Assembly (NCBI GenBank): GCA_017546805.1
Contig: JAFYRT010000063.1
Location: forward strand, 74,289 to 130,912
Direction of reading: 5' to 3'
Origin: Muribaculaceae bacterium
GTDB lineage: Bacteria; Bacteroidota; Bacteroidia; Bacteroidales; G3-4614
Length of the DNA stretch: 56,624 nucleotides
Part shown: positions 17,760 to 27,159 of the stretch, in pieces
Layout: every line of letters begins with the position of its first letter
Numbering within the stretch: position 1 is the first letter of the stretch
Translations under genes and position numbers: made by a program
The notes under the pieces: generated by a model
Database searches by the model: none
Seen by the model: only the letters and a program-made list of their open reading frames with translations
What the model was told of the DNA's origin: nothing

Positions 17760-18199
17760 CGCAATTTTATGAGTGGGGTTATGTAGGAATGTTTCTTGCG
17801 GCATTTATATCCGGAACAGTATTCCCTTTGAGTTCAGAGGCGCTATTGGTGCTTTTGGTAAACTCTGGGTTTGATATGGCAATTTCGGTGGCTGTTGCTA
17901 CCTTTGGTAACTATGCAGGTGGAGTAACATGCTATTATATAGGGCGATTAGGTAAGCCCGAATGGATTGAGAAATATCTTAAGATTAACCCTGAAAAATT
18001 AAAAAAGGGAATCTCATTTATCCAAAGGGGGCCGGGAGCGGTAATAGCTTTCTTCTCGTTTTTGCCTATATGGGGAGAGCTTATTGTCGTAGCTTTGGGC
18101 TTTACAAGAGCAAATGTTTGGGTTACAAATATTTTTATGCTATTGGGTAAGTTTGTTCGTTACCTGTGCATTGCAAAAGGGGTGGAGTTTTTTATGTAA
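17747..18199 (+). CDS. YqaA-like small DedA/SNARE-associated family membrane protein
   Basis: A 150-residue membrane protein. It has the YqaA/DedA layout: an N-terminal re-entrant region with FISGTVFPLSSEALLVLL (about 20-37), a glycine-rich FGNYAGGVTCYYIGRLG segment (about 52-68), then an amphipathic charged stretch and two C-terminal membrane segments with FLPIWGELIVVALGFTRAN. Larger DedA relatives are implicated in lipid scrambling or undecaprenyl-phosphate recycling; the short YqaA branch is uncharacterised. Its start codon lies 13 nt inside the preceding membrane-protein gene. Confidence 0.8.
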   Translation: MDFVAQFYEWGYVGMFLAAFISGTVFPLSSEALLVLLVNSGFDMAISVAVATFGNYAGGVTCYYIGRLGKPEWIEKYLKINPEKLKKGISFIQRGPGAVIAFFSFLPIWGELIVVALGFTRANVWVTNIFMLLGKFVRYLCIAKGVEFFM

Positions 18200-18237
18200 T
18201 ACCCCGATGATATTTTATAATAATAAAGAGAATATAT

Positions 18238-19245
18238 ATGAAAATTGATAAACTTGACTTTGGCGATAAACCGCTCTTTCTTGCTCCCATGGAGGGGGTA
18301 ACCGACGCTTCGTTCAGGCTTATGTGTAAAGAGTTTGGGGCAGATATGGTATATACCGAATTTGTGTCGGCAGATGCCTTGATTCGCCATGTTAACAAAA
18401 CCGAAGCTAAACTCTCAATCAGTGACGAAGAACGTCCTGTGGTGATTCAAATATATGGACGAGAGATAGAGCCTATGGTTGAAGCTGCAAAGATTTGCAG
18501 AGAGGCAAATCCCGATATTTTAGATATCAACTTCGGATGTCCTGTAAAACGTGTTGCAGGTAAAGGTGCAGGAGCAGGAATGTTGCGTAACATTCCTCAA
18601 ATGCTTGCCATAACTCGTGCAGTTGTAGAGGCTGTTGATATTCCTGTTACGGTTAAAACCCGATTGGGATGGGACCATGAGTCAAAAATCATTGAGACTC
18701 TTGCCGAGGAGTTGCAGGATTGCGGAATAGCGGCTTTGTCGATACATGGGCGCACTCGCAGTCAAATGTATACAGGAGAGGCTGATTGGGACTATATAGG
18801 ACGTGTAAAAGCGAATCCCAAAATAAGAATTCCCATTATAGGTAACGGAGATGTTACTTCGGCAGAAATAGCCAAAGAACGATTTGAGACATATAAACCC
18901 GATGCCATAATGATTGGTAGAGGAGCTATTGGTGCTCCATGGATATTTCGCGACATAAAGGGTTATTTGACAGAGCCTGATACATATCAACCTTTGTCGG
19001 TAGAGGAGAAGATGGAGGTATTCAGACGACAAATGCGCGAGAGTATTGCTCGTTTGGATGAGCGAAGAGGTATTCTGCACATCCGTCGCCACCTTGCAGC
19101 TACCACTCTGTTTAAAGGAATTCCTAACTTCAGAGATATAAAAATAGCTATGTTGAGAGCCGAAAAAGAGGACGAACTAAATTCAATATTCGATACAATA
19201 CAAGAAAAATATTTAAAAAATTCAATAGAAAATGAAGAGTGTTAG
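18238..19245 (+). CDS. dusB: tRNA-dihydrouridine synthase (DusB-like)
   Basis: A 335-residue FMN-dependent enzyme that reduces uridines in the tRNA D-loop. It shows APMEGVTDASFRLMCKEFGADMVYTEFVSA at the start, DINFGCPVKRVAGKGAGAGML near residues 96-116 with the conserved catalytic Cys, VKTRLGW, LSIHGRTRSQMYTGEADW and GNGDVTSAE. IGRGAIGAPWIF marks the phosphate-binding end of the barrel. The C-terminal helical domain is present. It sits 38 nt after the YqaA-like gene and its last 14 nt overlap the next gene. Confidence 0.93.
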   Translation: MKIDKLDFGDKPLFLAPMEGVTDASFRLMCKEFGADMVYTEFVSADALIRHVNKTEAKLSISDEERPVVIQIYGREIEPMVEAAKICREANPDILDINFGCPVKRVAGKGAGAGMLRNIPQMLAITRAVVEAVDIPVTVKTRLGWDHESKIIETLAEELQDCGIAALSIHGRTRSQMYTGEADWDYIGRVKANPKIRIPIIGNGDVTSAEIAKERFETYKPDAIMIGRGAIGAPWIFRDIKGYLTEPDTYQPLSVEEKMEVFRRQMRESIARLDERRGILHIRRHLAATTLFKGIPNFRDIKIAMLRAEKEDELNSIFDTIQEKYLKNSIENEEC

Positions 19246-19966
19246 AATTTTAGCTCTTGCAATAATATCTCTTTTTGTTGCAAGCGTAACGGTTAATGCC
19301 GAGGAGGTGGTTGTAAAAAAGTACAACTATGTATATAGCGATACAACAATTGCCGATTTCAATGAGGTAAGCATATTAAACGGAATAAATGTGGTATATA
19401 CCCAAAGTGAAGCTCAAGCAGGAAAGGTAAGGATATATGCTCCCGAAGGAAACGAAGTTGTGTCTATAACATCTAAAAACGGTCTGTTGAGTATCAGATA
19501 CGGTCGAGGATATAGTAGAGACTTTGGAGTTATCATGGTATATGTATACTCAAAAGAGTTAAGCAAAGTAAGTTGCTCAATGGGTGCAAACTTTACAGCC
19601 GAGAATATTGTTTCAGGCAACAAACTAAAACTTAAGGTATTGAACAGTAGTCAGATACGTTGTAAAAATATTGTATATGACGAAGTTGTTGCTAAAAGAG
19701 GATTAGGAAATGGAGACATTCTTCTTTCAGGTAAAGCCAAGAAGGCTGTCTACACCATCATCGGAAGCGGTGAGATTAATGCCGACAATCTTATTGCCGA
19801 TGAGGTATCGTGCAAAATATTGGGAAAAGGAGATGTTGGTTGCCATGTGGATAAAGACATCTCGGTTCGCAGCATAGGCAAAGGTGCTGCATATTGCAAA
19901 GGAGAGTTAAAGATTTCGGGCGAAAACGATAAAATCCGTGTGATGCTTGCAAAAGAGGAAGAGTAA
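19232..19966 (+). CDS. Head-GIN domain (DUF2807) exported protein
   Basis: A 244-residue protein with a signal peptide (cleavage after about residue 23, ...VTVNA-EE) and a right-handed beta-helix-like head-GIN domain (about 38-235) with typical phrases FNEVSILNGINVVYTQ, ...VSCSMGANFTAENIVSG and IIGSGEINADNLIADE...GKGDVGC. The family is abundant in Bacteroidota and located in the periplasm or outer surface; its function is unknown. The start codon lies within the last codons of dusB, so translation is likely coupled to it. A bidirectional terminator follows. Confidence 0.85.
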   Translation: MKSVRILALAIISLFVASVTVNAEEVVVKKYNYVYSDTTIADFNEVSILNGINVVYTQSEAQAGKVRIYAPEGNEVVSITSKNGLLSIRYGRGYSRDFGVIMVYVYSKELSKVSCSMGANFTAENIVSGNKLKLKVLNSSQIRCKNIVYDEVVAKRGLGNGDILLSGKAKKAVYTIIGSGEINADNLIADEVSCKILGKGDVGCHVDKDISVRSIGKGAAYCKGELKISGENDKIRVMLAKEEE

Positions 19967-19988
19967 TACTTTTTATAGGTTACATAAC

Positions 19989-20034
19989 AAAAAACCTCCC
20001 ACTTTGAAATGAACTTCAAAAGTAGGAGGTTTTC
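19989..20034. terminator. Bidirectional terminator between convergent genes
   Basis: AAAACCTCC.ACTTTGAA pairs with TTCAAAAGT.GGAGGTTTT around a short loop. Runs of A before and T after make it usable from both directions, serving the purD-head-GIN unit (+) and the CoA-transferase gene (-). Confidence 0.85.
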
Positions 20035-20060
20035 TTGTATAATAAATCTTATGTCTCGAT

Positions 20061-21539
20061 TTAGAACTCAACACTGCTCATATCGCCTGTTTCGTTAAAT
20101 GCGTTGTGCATTGCAAAGGCTGCAGATAGAGTATGAGGAGTGTGTCCGTTACCCATTTCAAGATATTTGCGCAACAATGGACGATATGAAGGATGTGCAC
20201 AATTTTCGATTATAGCCTCGGCTCTTTGACGAGGAGATTTACCTCTTAAGTCGGCAACTCCTTGCTCGGTAATAATAATAGATACCGAGTGTTCGCTGTG
20301 GTCAAGGTGCGATACCATTGGTACTATTGCACTGATTTTGCCACCTTTGGCTACCGATGGACAGGTAAAGATTGATAGGTATGCGTTGCGAGTGAAATCG
20401 CCCGAACCTCCAATACCGTTCATCATCTTGGTTCCTGTAACGTGAGTTGAGTTTATGTTACCGAAGATATCTGCTTCGAGGGCAGTGTTTATTGTTATAA
20501 GTCCCATACGACGCACCACTTCTGGGTTGTTCGACAACTCTTGGGGACGCAATACGATTTTGTCGCGGAAGAAATCCACATCGGCAATAATCTCATCCAT
20601 TACAGCATCACTTACTGTTAATGAACAACCGCTGGCAAACTTACATTTTCCGTTTTTCATCAATCCAATAACCGAGTCTTGAACAACCTCTGTGTACATC
20701 TCAAATGGAGGAATGTCGGGGTTTGAACCAAGAGAACCCAACACTGCATTTGCAATGTTTCCTACGCCAGATTGTATGGGTAAGAATGATGCAGGTATGC
20801 GTCCTGCTTTCAACTCGTCAACCAAGAAGTTACATACATTTTCTCCAATCTTGTTTGTTGTTTCATCTGCGGGAGTAAATGGAGCTACTCCATCGGGTAG
20901 ATTACTCTCAACAATTCCGATGATTTTAGAAGGATCTATCTGTATGTAAGGAACTCCTACTCTGTCAGAGGGAGTATAAACGGGAATCTCTTTACGATAA
21001 GGAGGGTCGGCAGGTTGATATATATCGTGGAATCCCTCAATTGCTTCGGGAGTGTGATGATTCAACTCAATAATCACCTTTTCTGCCAAATCGCAAACTG
21101 TAGGAGCAATACCCACTCCCATACATGGAATTATACGACCATCATCGTAAACCTTACAAGCCTCAACAATAGCAAAATCCAACTTTCCGTAAAAACCGTA
21201 TCGTAAATTTTGAGCCAAGTGAGACAGGTGCATGTCAAAATACTCTATCTCGTTTTTGTTGATACCTTCGCGAGACGACTTATTTGATTGATATGGTGTG
21301 CGTGATGCTATTGCTTTTGCTCTTGCCAAAGCTCCGTCAAGCATATCTCCTGATGATGCTCCTGTGTATAACGATACTTTGAATTCTCTTCCTGCTTGGT
21401 GTTCAGCTTCGGCTTTTTCTGCCAATGCTGCCGAAACCACTTTTGGAGTTCCTGAAGCGGTAAAACCTCCAAATCCTATTTTTGCACCGTTTTCTATATG
21501 AGATGCTGCCTCTTGGGCTGTTATTACTTTAAATGCCAT
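20061..21539 (-). CDS. Acetyl-CoA hydrolase / succinate:acetate CoA-transferase family protein
   Basis: A 492-residue class I CoA-transferase of the Cat1/Ach1/AarC type. It starts with ITAQEAASHIENGAKIGFGGFTASGTPK, contains the glutamate-bearing MYTEVVQDSV near residue 283, and has the late motifs NGIGGSGDFTRNAYLS and EQGVADLRGKSPRQRA that contact CoA. In gut anaerobes it moves CoA between succinyl-CoA and acetate (acetate formation coupled to the succinate/propionate pathway). It is cytoplasmic. It stands alone on the minus strand, divergent from miaB. Confidence 0.92.
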   Translation of the reverse strand: MAFKVITAQEAASHIENGAKIGFGGFTASGTPKVVSAALAEKAEAEHQAGREFKVSLYTGASSGDMLDGALARAKAIASRTPYQSNKSSREGINKNEIEYFDMHLSHLAQNLRYGFYGKLDFAIVEACKVYDDGRIIPCMGVGIAPTVCDLAEKVIIELNHHTPEAIEGFHDIYQPADPPYRKEIPVYTPSDRVGVPYIQIDPSKIIGIVESNLPDGVAPFTPADETTNKIGENVCNFLVDELKAGRIPASFLPIQSGVGNIANAVLGSLGSNPDIPPFEMYTEVVQDSVIGLMKNGKCKFASGCSLTVSDAVMDEIIADVDFFRDKIVLRPQELSNNPEVVRRMGLITINTALEADIFGNINSTHVTGTKMMNGIGGSGDFTRNAYLSIFTCPSVAKGGKISAIVPMVSHLDHSEHSVSIIITEQGVADLRGKSPRQRAEAIIENCAHPSYRPLLRKYLEMGNGHTPHTLSAAFAMHNAFNETGDMSSVEF

Positions 21540-21670
21540 AATTAAATATTGTTTTTTCTGTTTTTATACTGCTTTTGATTTGCTTAAAAGATAAATTAAT
21601 GAAATATAACTTTATAATTCTGTTAATTATCCGTTTGGTTTTAGTAATTTTGACGTAAAACATCTAAAAT

Positions 21671-21736
21671 ACTTTCGCTCGCTGTAAAATATTCAAGCAA
21701 GCTTGATATTATTTTGCTCGCTTATTCGTATTTTTG
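21671..21736 (+). promoter_or_regulatory. Promoter-associated repeat, copy upstream of miaB
   Basis: The unit consists of GCTCGC, an AT stretch, the dyad CAAGCAAGCTTG (21694-21705), an AT stretch, a second GCTCGC and TTATTCG. It ends in a -7 box TATTTTTG (21729-21736), 35 nt before the miaB ATG. Two closely similar units precede dapB (40111-40269). In those the dyad is CAAGTAAACTTG, so both halves changed together and the symmetry is kept. Confidence 0.7.
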
Positions 21737-21770
21737 TGCCAAATTTACAAATTATTCTGATAAATAAAAT

Positions 21771-23099
21771 ATGTCGGAGGATAAAAAGCTATTTATTGAA
21801 ACATATGGGTGTCAAATGAATGTGGCGGATAGTGAAGTGGTAGCCTCAATTATGGCTACTTGCGGATACTCTCTTTGCGACGATATTAATGATGCCGACG
21901 CTGTATTCCTTAACACCTGTTCAATTAGAGATAATGCCGAGCAGAAGGTTTTGGGACGTTTACAATTTATGAGCAGTTTGCGTCATAAAAAGGGCAAGCT
22001 CATCGTTGGAGTTCTTGGTTGTATGGCCGAAAGGGTAAAAGATGAGCTTATCAACAACTGTGGAGTGGACCTTGTTGCCGGTCCTGATGCTTATAATGAC
22101 CTTCCAAATCTTGTGGGAGCTGTCGAGTGTGGCGAAAAGGCTATCAATATTGAGTTGTCAACTGTTGAAACTTATAAGGATATTCTTCCTCGCAAAATAG
22201 GTAAATCTATATCCGGATTTATATCTATCATGCGCGGATGTAATAATTTCTGCTCATATTGCATTGTTCCTTATACTCGTGGACGTGAAAGAAGCCGTCC
22301 ACCACAAAGTATAATCAATGAGCTTCACGAACTTAAGGCTAATGGTATAAAGGAGATTACTCTTTTGGGTCAAAACGTAAACTCATACATGTTTGAGGAT
22401 GAGAATGGTGCAAAAACCGATTTCCCAACTCTTCTACGTTTGGTATCACAAGAGGCAGGCGAAGGTATAAGAGTTCGTTTCACAACTTCGCATCCCAAGG
22501 ATATGAGCGATGAGATTCTAAAAACCATGGCAGAGTGTGACAACATATGCAACCATATTCACTTGCCTGTACAATCGGGTTCTAATAGAATATTGGCTCT
22601 AATGAATCGTAAATATACTCGCGAGTGGTATTTGGAGAGAATTGCGGCAATCAGAAGATACATCCCTGATTGTGGCATATCAACAGATATGTTCAGTGGT
22701 TTCCACTCTGAGACAGAGGAGGAGTTTGAGGAGACACTATCTCTTATGAGAGAGGTTGGCTTTGACTCATCATTCATGTTTAAATACTCAGAGCGTCCCG
22801 GTACGTTTGCATCAAAAAAACTGCCCGATAATATTAGCGAAGAGGTTAAGGTTGCGCGTTTGCAACGTATGATTGAGTTGCAAAATGAGTTATCGGCAGA
22901 GAGTAACCGTCGCGACATTGGTAAGCGCTTTGAAGTGTTGGTTGAGGGATTCTCTAAACGTTCTCGCGAACAACTTTGTGGAAGAACACCTCAAAACAAA
23001 ACCGTTGTATTTGACAAAGAGAACTACCATATAGGAGATAGAGTGATAGTCGAAATTTACGATTCATCATCTGCAACTCTTTTAGGTAAACCTATTTAA
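21771..23099 (+). CDS. miaB: tRNA-2-methylthio-N6-dimethylallyladenosine synthase
   Basis: A 442-residue radical SAM methylthiotransferase that adds the 2-methylthio group to i6A37 of tRNA. The N-terminal MTTase domain (1-125) has the three auxiliary-cluster cysteines in TYGCQMNVADS, FLNTCSIRDNA and GVLGCMAER. The radical SAM core carries MRGCNNFCSYCIVPYTRGRERSR (CxxxCxxC, about 155-175), and a TRAM domain forms the last 65 residues. The promoter-associated repeat lies directly upstream. The TTAGGAATT hairpin repeat begins right after the stop codon. Confidence 0.97.
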   Translation: MSEDKKLFIETYGCQMNVADSEVVASIMATCGYSLCDDINDADAVFLNTCSIRDNAEQKVLGRLQFMSSLRHKKGKLIVGVLGCMAERVKDELINNCGVDLVAGPDAYNDLPNLVGAVECGEKAINIELSTVETYKDILPRKIGKSISGFISIMRGCNNFCSYCIVPYTRGRERSRPPQSIINELHELKANGIKEITLLGQNVNSYMFEDENGAKTDFPTLLRLVSQEAGEGIRVRFTTSHPKDMSDEILKTMAECDNICNHIHLPVQSGSNRILALMNRKYTREWYLERIAAIRRYIPDCGISTDMFSGFHSETEEEFEETLSLMREVGFDSSFMFKYSERPGTFASKKLPDNISEEVKVARLQRMIELQNELSAESNRRDIGKRFEVLVEGFSKRSREQLCGRTPQNKTVVFDKENYHIGDRVIVEIYDSSSATLLGKPI

Positions 23100-23100
23100 T

Positions 23101-23206
23101 AATGAGGAATTAGGAATTAAGGATTAGGAATTTTAATTACCATCTAATTACCTTAAAATTCCTCATTCCTAATTGTGGCAAAGCCACGAACTAATTCCTA
23201 ATTTAA
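23101..23206. repeat. Dispersed TTAGGAATT / GTGGC-hairpin repeat, copy 1
   Basis: Runs of the heptamer-like AATTAGGAAT/AATGAGGAAT lie in both orientations. AGGAATTTTAA (23126-23136) pairs with TTAAAATTCCT (23153-23163). A small hairpin GTGGC-AAA-GCCAC occupies 23175-23187, flanked on its other side by AATTCCTAATT. It fills almost the whole gap between miaB and the GT117 gene. Related copies lie at 31782-31955, 45617-45660, 45903-45957 and 56388-56409. Confidence 0.75.
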
Positions 23207-23225
23207 AAAGAACTAACAACTATTA

Positions 23226-26200
23226 ATGGAACTATACAAAAAACTGAATAACATAACAGGGTGGGTGGTATTTTTAATTGCTGCTGTTGTTTACACCCTT
23301 ACTTTAGAGCCAACCGCAAGTTTTTGGGATTGCGGTGAGTTTATTTCGTCAGCATACAAATTAGAGGTGGGACACCCCCCAGGCAACCCTATCTTTATGT
23401 TGACAGGTAGGTTCTTTGCAAACTTTGCATCCGATCCAACTCAAGTGGCATGGATGATAAACTTTATGTCGGGAATGTTGAGTGCGGCAACTATTCTGTT
23501 GTTGTTCTGGACAATAACTGCAATAGCTCGCAAAATTGTTATTAAAGACGATAAGTTCTCGTTGAGCAACATCATAGCCATTCTTGGTTCAGGTGCTGTG
23601 GGAGCATTGGCTTATACATTCAGTGATACATTCTGGTATTCGGCTGTTGAGGGCGAGGTTTATGCCTACTCATCGTTCTGTACGGCGTTGGTGGTGTGGC
23701 TTATATTAAAATGGGAGAGTTGTGCAGATGAACCACACTCTAACAGGTATATTGTTTTAATTGCCTATATCATTGGTATATCAATAGCAGTTCACCTTTT
23801 GAACTTATTGTGTATTCCTGCCATTGTTCTTATCTATTACTATAAGAAATGGAAAGAGCCTTCGGCAAAAGGTTCGCTATTAGCGCTTTTGGTTTCGTTT
23901 GCTTTGATATTCTTTATCCTATACGGATTGGTTCCGGGATTCATAAAAGTAGCAGGATGGGCTGAATTGTTGTTTGTAAATACATTTGGTACACCATACA
24001 ATACAGGAGCCATAGTATATTTCTTTGCGGTTATTGCTTGTATATGCTGGGGCTTATATGAGACATTCTCTCAAAAGAGTGTTATGCGCCTGAAACTATC
24101 ATTCATTGTAAGTTTGATAATGGTAGGGTTACCATTTGTGAGCGAAAGCATTTTATTGTCTCTGTTGATTGTTTCCGCACTTGTTTATGCAACATTTGCA
24201 AGCAAGAAATTGAATGTTAGATTGCTTAATACAATTCTTACCTGTATTATGGTAATATTCATAGGATACTCTTCGTATGCAATTATCTTGCTACGTTCAA
24301 CAGCAAACACACCTATGGATCAAAACTCTCCTGAAGATGTATTTGCCTTGTCGAGCTATCTTAACCGTGAGCAATATGGCGACAGACCTCTATTGTACGG
24401 ATATACATATACATCAGAGGTGGCTCGTGATGCAGCAGGTAATCCCGAAATAAAAGAGGGTAAAGCTATCTGGAGACGTGCCATTAAAAACAATGAGAAC
24501 GAACCTGACAGATATGTTGTTACCGACCATAAAAAAGATTACGTGTATCAATCGGAATTGAATATGCTATTCCCACGTATGTACAGTAATCAATCGCACC
24601 ACGTCGAGGCTTACAAACAGTGGAGCAAAGATGGTAACAAAAGCAAAAAAGTAAAAGTTAAAACAAGCAATGGCGTCAAATTTGTTGAGAAACCGACATT
24701 TGTTGAGAACATAAGATTTTTCTTGAGCTATCAGGTTAACTTTATGTATTGGCGATACTTTATGTGGAACTTTGTAGGACGTCAAAATGACATTCAAGGA
24801 CACGGAGAGATTCATAAAGGTAACTGGATTACAGGTTTCAGCTTTATTGATAAACATATTGAGGGAGAGAATCTGCCTTCGGATTTAATGAATAACAAAG
24901 GACGAAACGTATACTATATGCTACCTCTTTTGTTAGGACTTTTAGGACTCTTCTACCAAGCATTCTCAGGGCAAAAAGGAATTGAGAGTTTTTGGGTAAC
25001 ATTCTTCCTATTCTTTATGACAGGATTAGCAATTGTAATATACCTAAACCAAACACCATATCAACCCAGAGAGAGGGATTATGCATATGCAGGCTCGTTC
25101 TATGCCTTTGCCATATGGATTGGTATGGGAGTGTTGGGGGCATACAGTATAATTAAGAAATATCTATTAAAAGATAAGGATAACGCTATGGTAGCGTTGG
25201 TTACTGTGCTGTTGTGCATGTTTGTGCCTGTTCAAATGGCTGCCCAAAATTGGGACGACCACGACCGTTCGGGACGTTACGCAGCTCGCGACTTTGGTAA
25301 AAACTATTTGAGTTGTGTTGAGAAGGATGGTATCATATTCACCAATGGAGATAACGATACATTCCCTCTTTGGTATGCTCAAGAGACCGAAGGTTATAGA
25401 ACCGACGTCAGGGTATGTAACTTAAGCTATTTGCAAACCGATTGGTATATCGACCAAATGAAGAGTCAGGCATATGAATCAGCTCCACTGCCCATTGAAA
25501 TGGATTGGAAAAGATATGGCAATGGTAAGTTGACTTATGCGTATGTTTTGGACAGAGGTTTTGGTAAAGATTGTGAACTTGGTAAAGCCATGGACTATCT
25601 TCTGTCAGAAAATAAAGAGAATAAATATATTCCCGAATATGGAATAACCATCGACCACATACCAAGCAGCAATCTCTATATTGATGTTGATACTGAAGCT
25701 GTAGCTGATAAAATACCAGAAGATTTGAAAGAGTATGCTACAGACAGAATTGACATAAACCTACATGACAACGAAGCTGTAATGTTGAACCAAATATCAG
25801 TTATGAGTATGCTTAACTCTATTGCCAAAGATAATTGGAATCGTCCAATATATTTTGCTGTAACGGTTGGTCCCGATATGTATTTGAATTTGGACAAACA
25901 CTTTGTAAAGGTAGGTTTGGCATACAGAATATTACCTGTTGAGAACGACAATTCTGATAGCGATGCATTGATTGATACAGAGGCAATGTACGACAATATG
26001 ATGAATAAGTTTGAGTGGGGTGGAGTTGATAATCCTGATGTATATTTAGACGAAACCACACGCAAAATGACCTACACAATGCGTATGTTGTTTATCGATC
26101 TTGCCGAGGCTTTGATAATGGAGGAGAAATATGATATGGCGTTGAACGTACTCGATAAGATGATGGAGAAGATACCTTCTACAGCAACCAAACACGATTA

Positions 26201-26480
26201 CCTCTCAATTCAACCGGCCATGGCATACTATAGCTTGGGCGAAGAGCAAAAAGGTGAAGATATTTTGGTAGAGGTTGCCGACAACTCAATGGAGTATATG
26301 AAATGGTTCAGAGGATTGGAGTATAACACTGTAAGAAGCATTTCTCAAGAGTATCTAAGACACGAATATACTCTAAAAACCATTATTAAATTCTTTGTTC
26401 AACAAGGCGATGAGGAGAATGCAAGAAAATACCTTTACGCACTTGATGAATTGGGCTATAATCTTTTTAAAGAGTCATAA
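23226..26480 (+). CDS. GT117-type glycosyltransferase (DUF2723) with C-terminal TPR-like region
   Basis: A 1084-residue multi-membrane protein. The N-terminal part (1-360) has many membrane segments and the family motif TLEPTASFWDCGEFISSAYKLEVGHPPGNP, split here between residues about 26 and 56, with acidic residues at the position used by protein O-mannosyltransferase-like enzymes. A second hydrophobic block at about 555-680 contains NQTPYQPRERDYAYAGSF. The rest is a soluble region ending in TPR-like helices (about 950-1080). The family includes TMEM260-type O-mannosyltransferases; in Bacteroidota a role in protein O-glycosylation or envelope glycan synthesis is plausible but unproven. It is the first gene of a same-strand run of five. 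Confidence 0.85.
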   Translation: MELYKKLNNITGWVVFLIAAVVYTLTLEPTASFWDCGEFISSAYKLEVGHPPGNPIFMLTGRFFANFASDPTQVAWMINFMSGMLSAATILLLFWTITAIARKIVIKDDKFSLSNIIAILGSGAVGALAYTFSDTFWYSAVEGEVYAYSSFCTALVVWLILKWESCADEPHSNRYIVLIAYIIGISIAVHLLNLLCIPAIVLIYYYKKWKEPSAKGSLLALLVSFALIFFILYGLVPGFIKVAGWAELLFVNTFGTPYNTGAIVYFFAVIACICWGLYETFSQKSVMRLKLSFIVSLIMVGLPFVSESILLSLLIVSALVYATFASKKLNVRLLNTILTCIMVIFIGYSSYAIILLRSTANTPMDQNSPEDVFALSSYLNREQYGDRPLLYGYTYTSEVARDAAGNPEIKEGKAIWRRAIKNNENEPDRYVVTDHKKDYVYQSELNMLFPRMYSNQSHHVEAYKQWSKDGNKSKKVKVKTSNGVKFVEKPTFVENIRFFLSYQVNFMYWRYFMWNFVGRQNDIQGHGEIHKGNWITGFSFIDKHIEGENLPSDLMNNKGRNVYYMLPLLLGLLGLFYQAFSGQKGIESFWVTFFLFFMTGLAIVIYLNQTPYQPRERDYAYAGSFYAFAIWIGMGVLGAYSIIKKYLLKDKDNAMVALVTVLLCMFVPVQMAAQNWDDHDRSGRYAARDFGKNYLSCVEKDGIIFTNGDNDTFPLWYAQETEGYRTDVRVCNLSYLQTDWYIDQMKSQAYESAPLPIEMDWKRYGNGKLTYAYVLDRGFGKDCELGKAMDYLLSENKENKYIPEYGITIDHIPSSNLYIDVDTEAVADKIPEDLKEYATDRIDINLHDNEAVMLNQISVMSMLNSIAKDNWNRPIYFAVTVGPDMYLNLDKHFVKVGLAYRILPVENDNSDSDALIDTEAMYDNMMNKFEWGGVDNPDVYLDETTRKMTYTMRMLFIDLAEALIMEEKYDMALNVLDKMMEKIPSTATKHDYLSIQPAMAYYSLGEEQKGEDILVEVADNSMEYMKWFRGLEYNTVRSISQEYLRHEYTLKTIIKFFVQQGDEENARKYLYALDELGYNLFKES

Positions 26481-26489
26481 AGAATAGAT

Positions 26490-27125
26490 ATGTTGATAGA
26501 ACAACCACCATATATGTACAGGATGTTGTATCCTGAAACAATATGGCGAATACCGCGTAAAAGCAAAACCGTATATCTTACTTTTGATGACGGTCCCGTA
26601 CCTGAGGTTACTCCTTGGGTACTCAATGTTTTGGACCACTATAATATAAAGGCTACATTTTTTTGTGTTGGAGACAATGTAGCCAGACATAAGGAACTCT
26701 ATCAAGAGATTCTGAAAAGAGGACATTTAACAGGTAATCATACCCAAAATCACATTCAGGGAATGAGATACAGAACAAAAAATTATCTGAGAAATGTAGA
26801 GGCAGCAAACACATTGATAGATAGTCCACTGTTTCGACCACCTCATGGACACATGCGTTTCAGACAAAAGATGGCCCTACAAAAGGCAGGCTATCACATT
26901 ATAATGTGGGATGTCGTCAGTCGCGACTATAGTAAAAATTTAACACCGAACGAGGTTGTTGAAAATGTAAGAAAATATACTCGTAACGGCTCTATAATTG
27001 TTTTTCACGACTCTTTAAAGGCTCAGCGTAACCTAAAAGAGGCATTACCAAAAGCCATAGAGTGGCTTATTAAAGAGGGATATCAGATAAAGAAATTACC
27101 CTTTAATTTCATAATAAGCGAATAG
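26490..27125 (+). CDS. Polysaccharide deacetylase (NodB homology) family protein
   Basis: A 211-residue carbohydrate esterase 4 family protein. It has VYLTFDDGPVPEVTPWVL (motif 1 with the catalytic Asp and metal Asp) around residues 29-46, GNHTQNHIQ (motif 2, metal His residues) near 83-91, FRPPHGHMR (motif 3) and MWDVVSRDY, plus SIIVFHDSLKA (late motif with His). No signal peptide or membrane anchor is apparent, so it acts in the cytoplasm or is exported unconventionally. Length is that of a bare NodB domain. The gap from the GT117 gene is 9 nt, which suggests joint action on an envelope glycan. Confidence 0.88.
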   Translation: MLIEQPPYMYRMLYPETIWRIPRKSKTVYLTFDDGPVPEVTPWVLNVLDHYNIKATFFCVGDNVARHKELYQEILKRGHLTGNHTQNHIQGMRYRTKNYLRNVEAANTLIDSPLFRPPHGHMRFRQKMALQKAGYHIIMWDVVSRDYSKNLTPNEVVENVRKYTRNGSIIVFHDSLKAQRNLKEALPKAIEWLIKEGYQIKKLPFNFIISE

Positions 27126-27159
27126 GAGAAAACAGTTTGAGCAATAATATATAAAAGTG

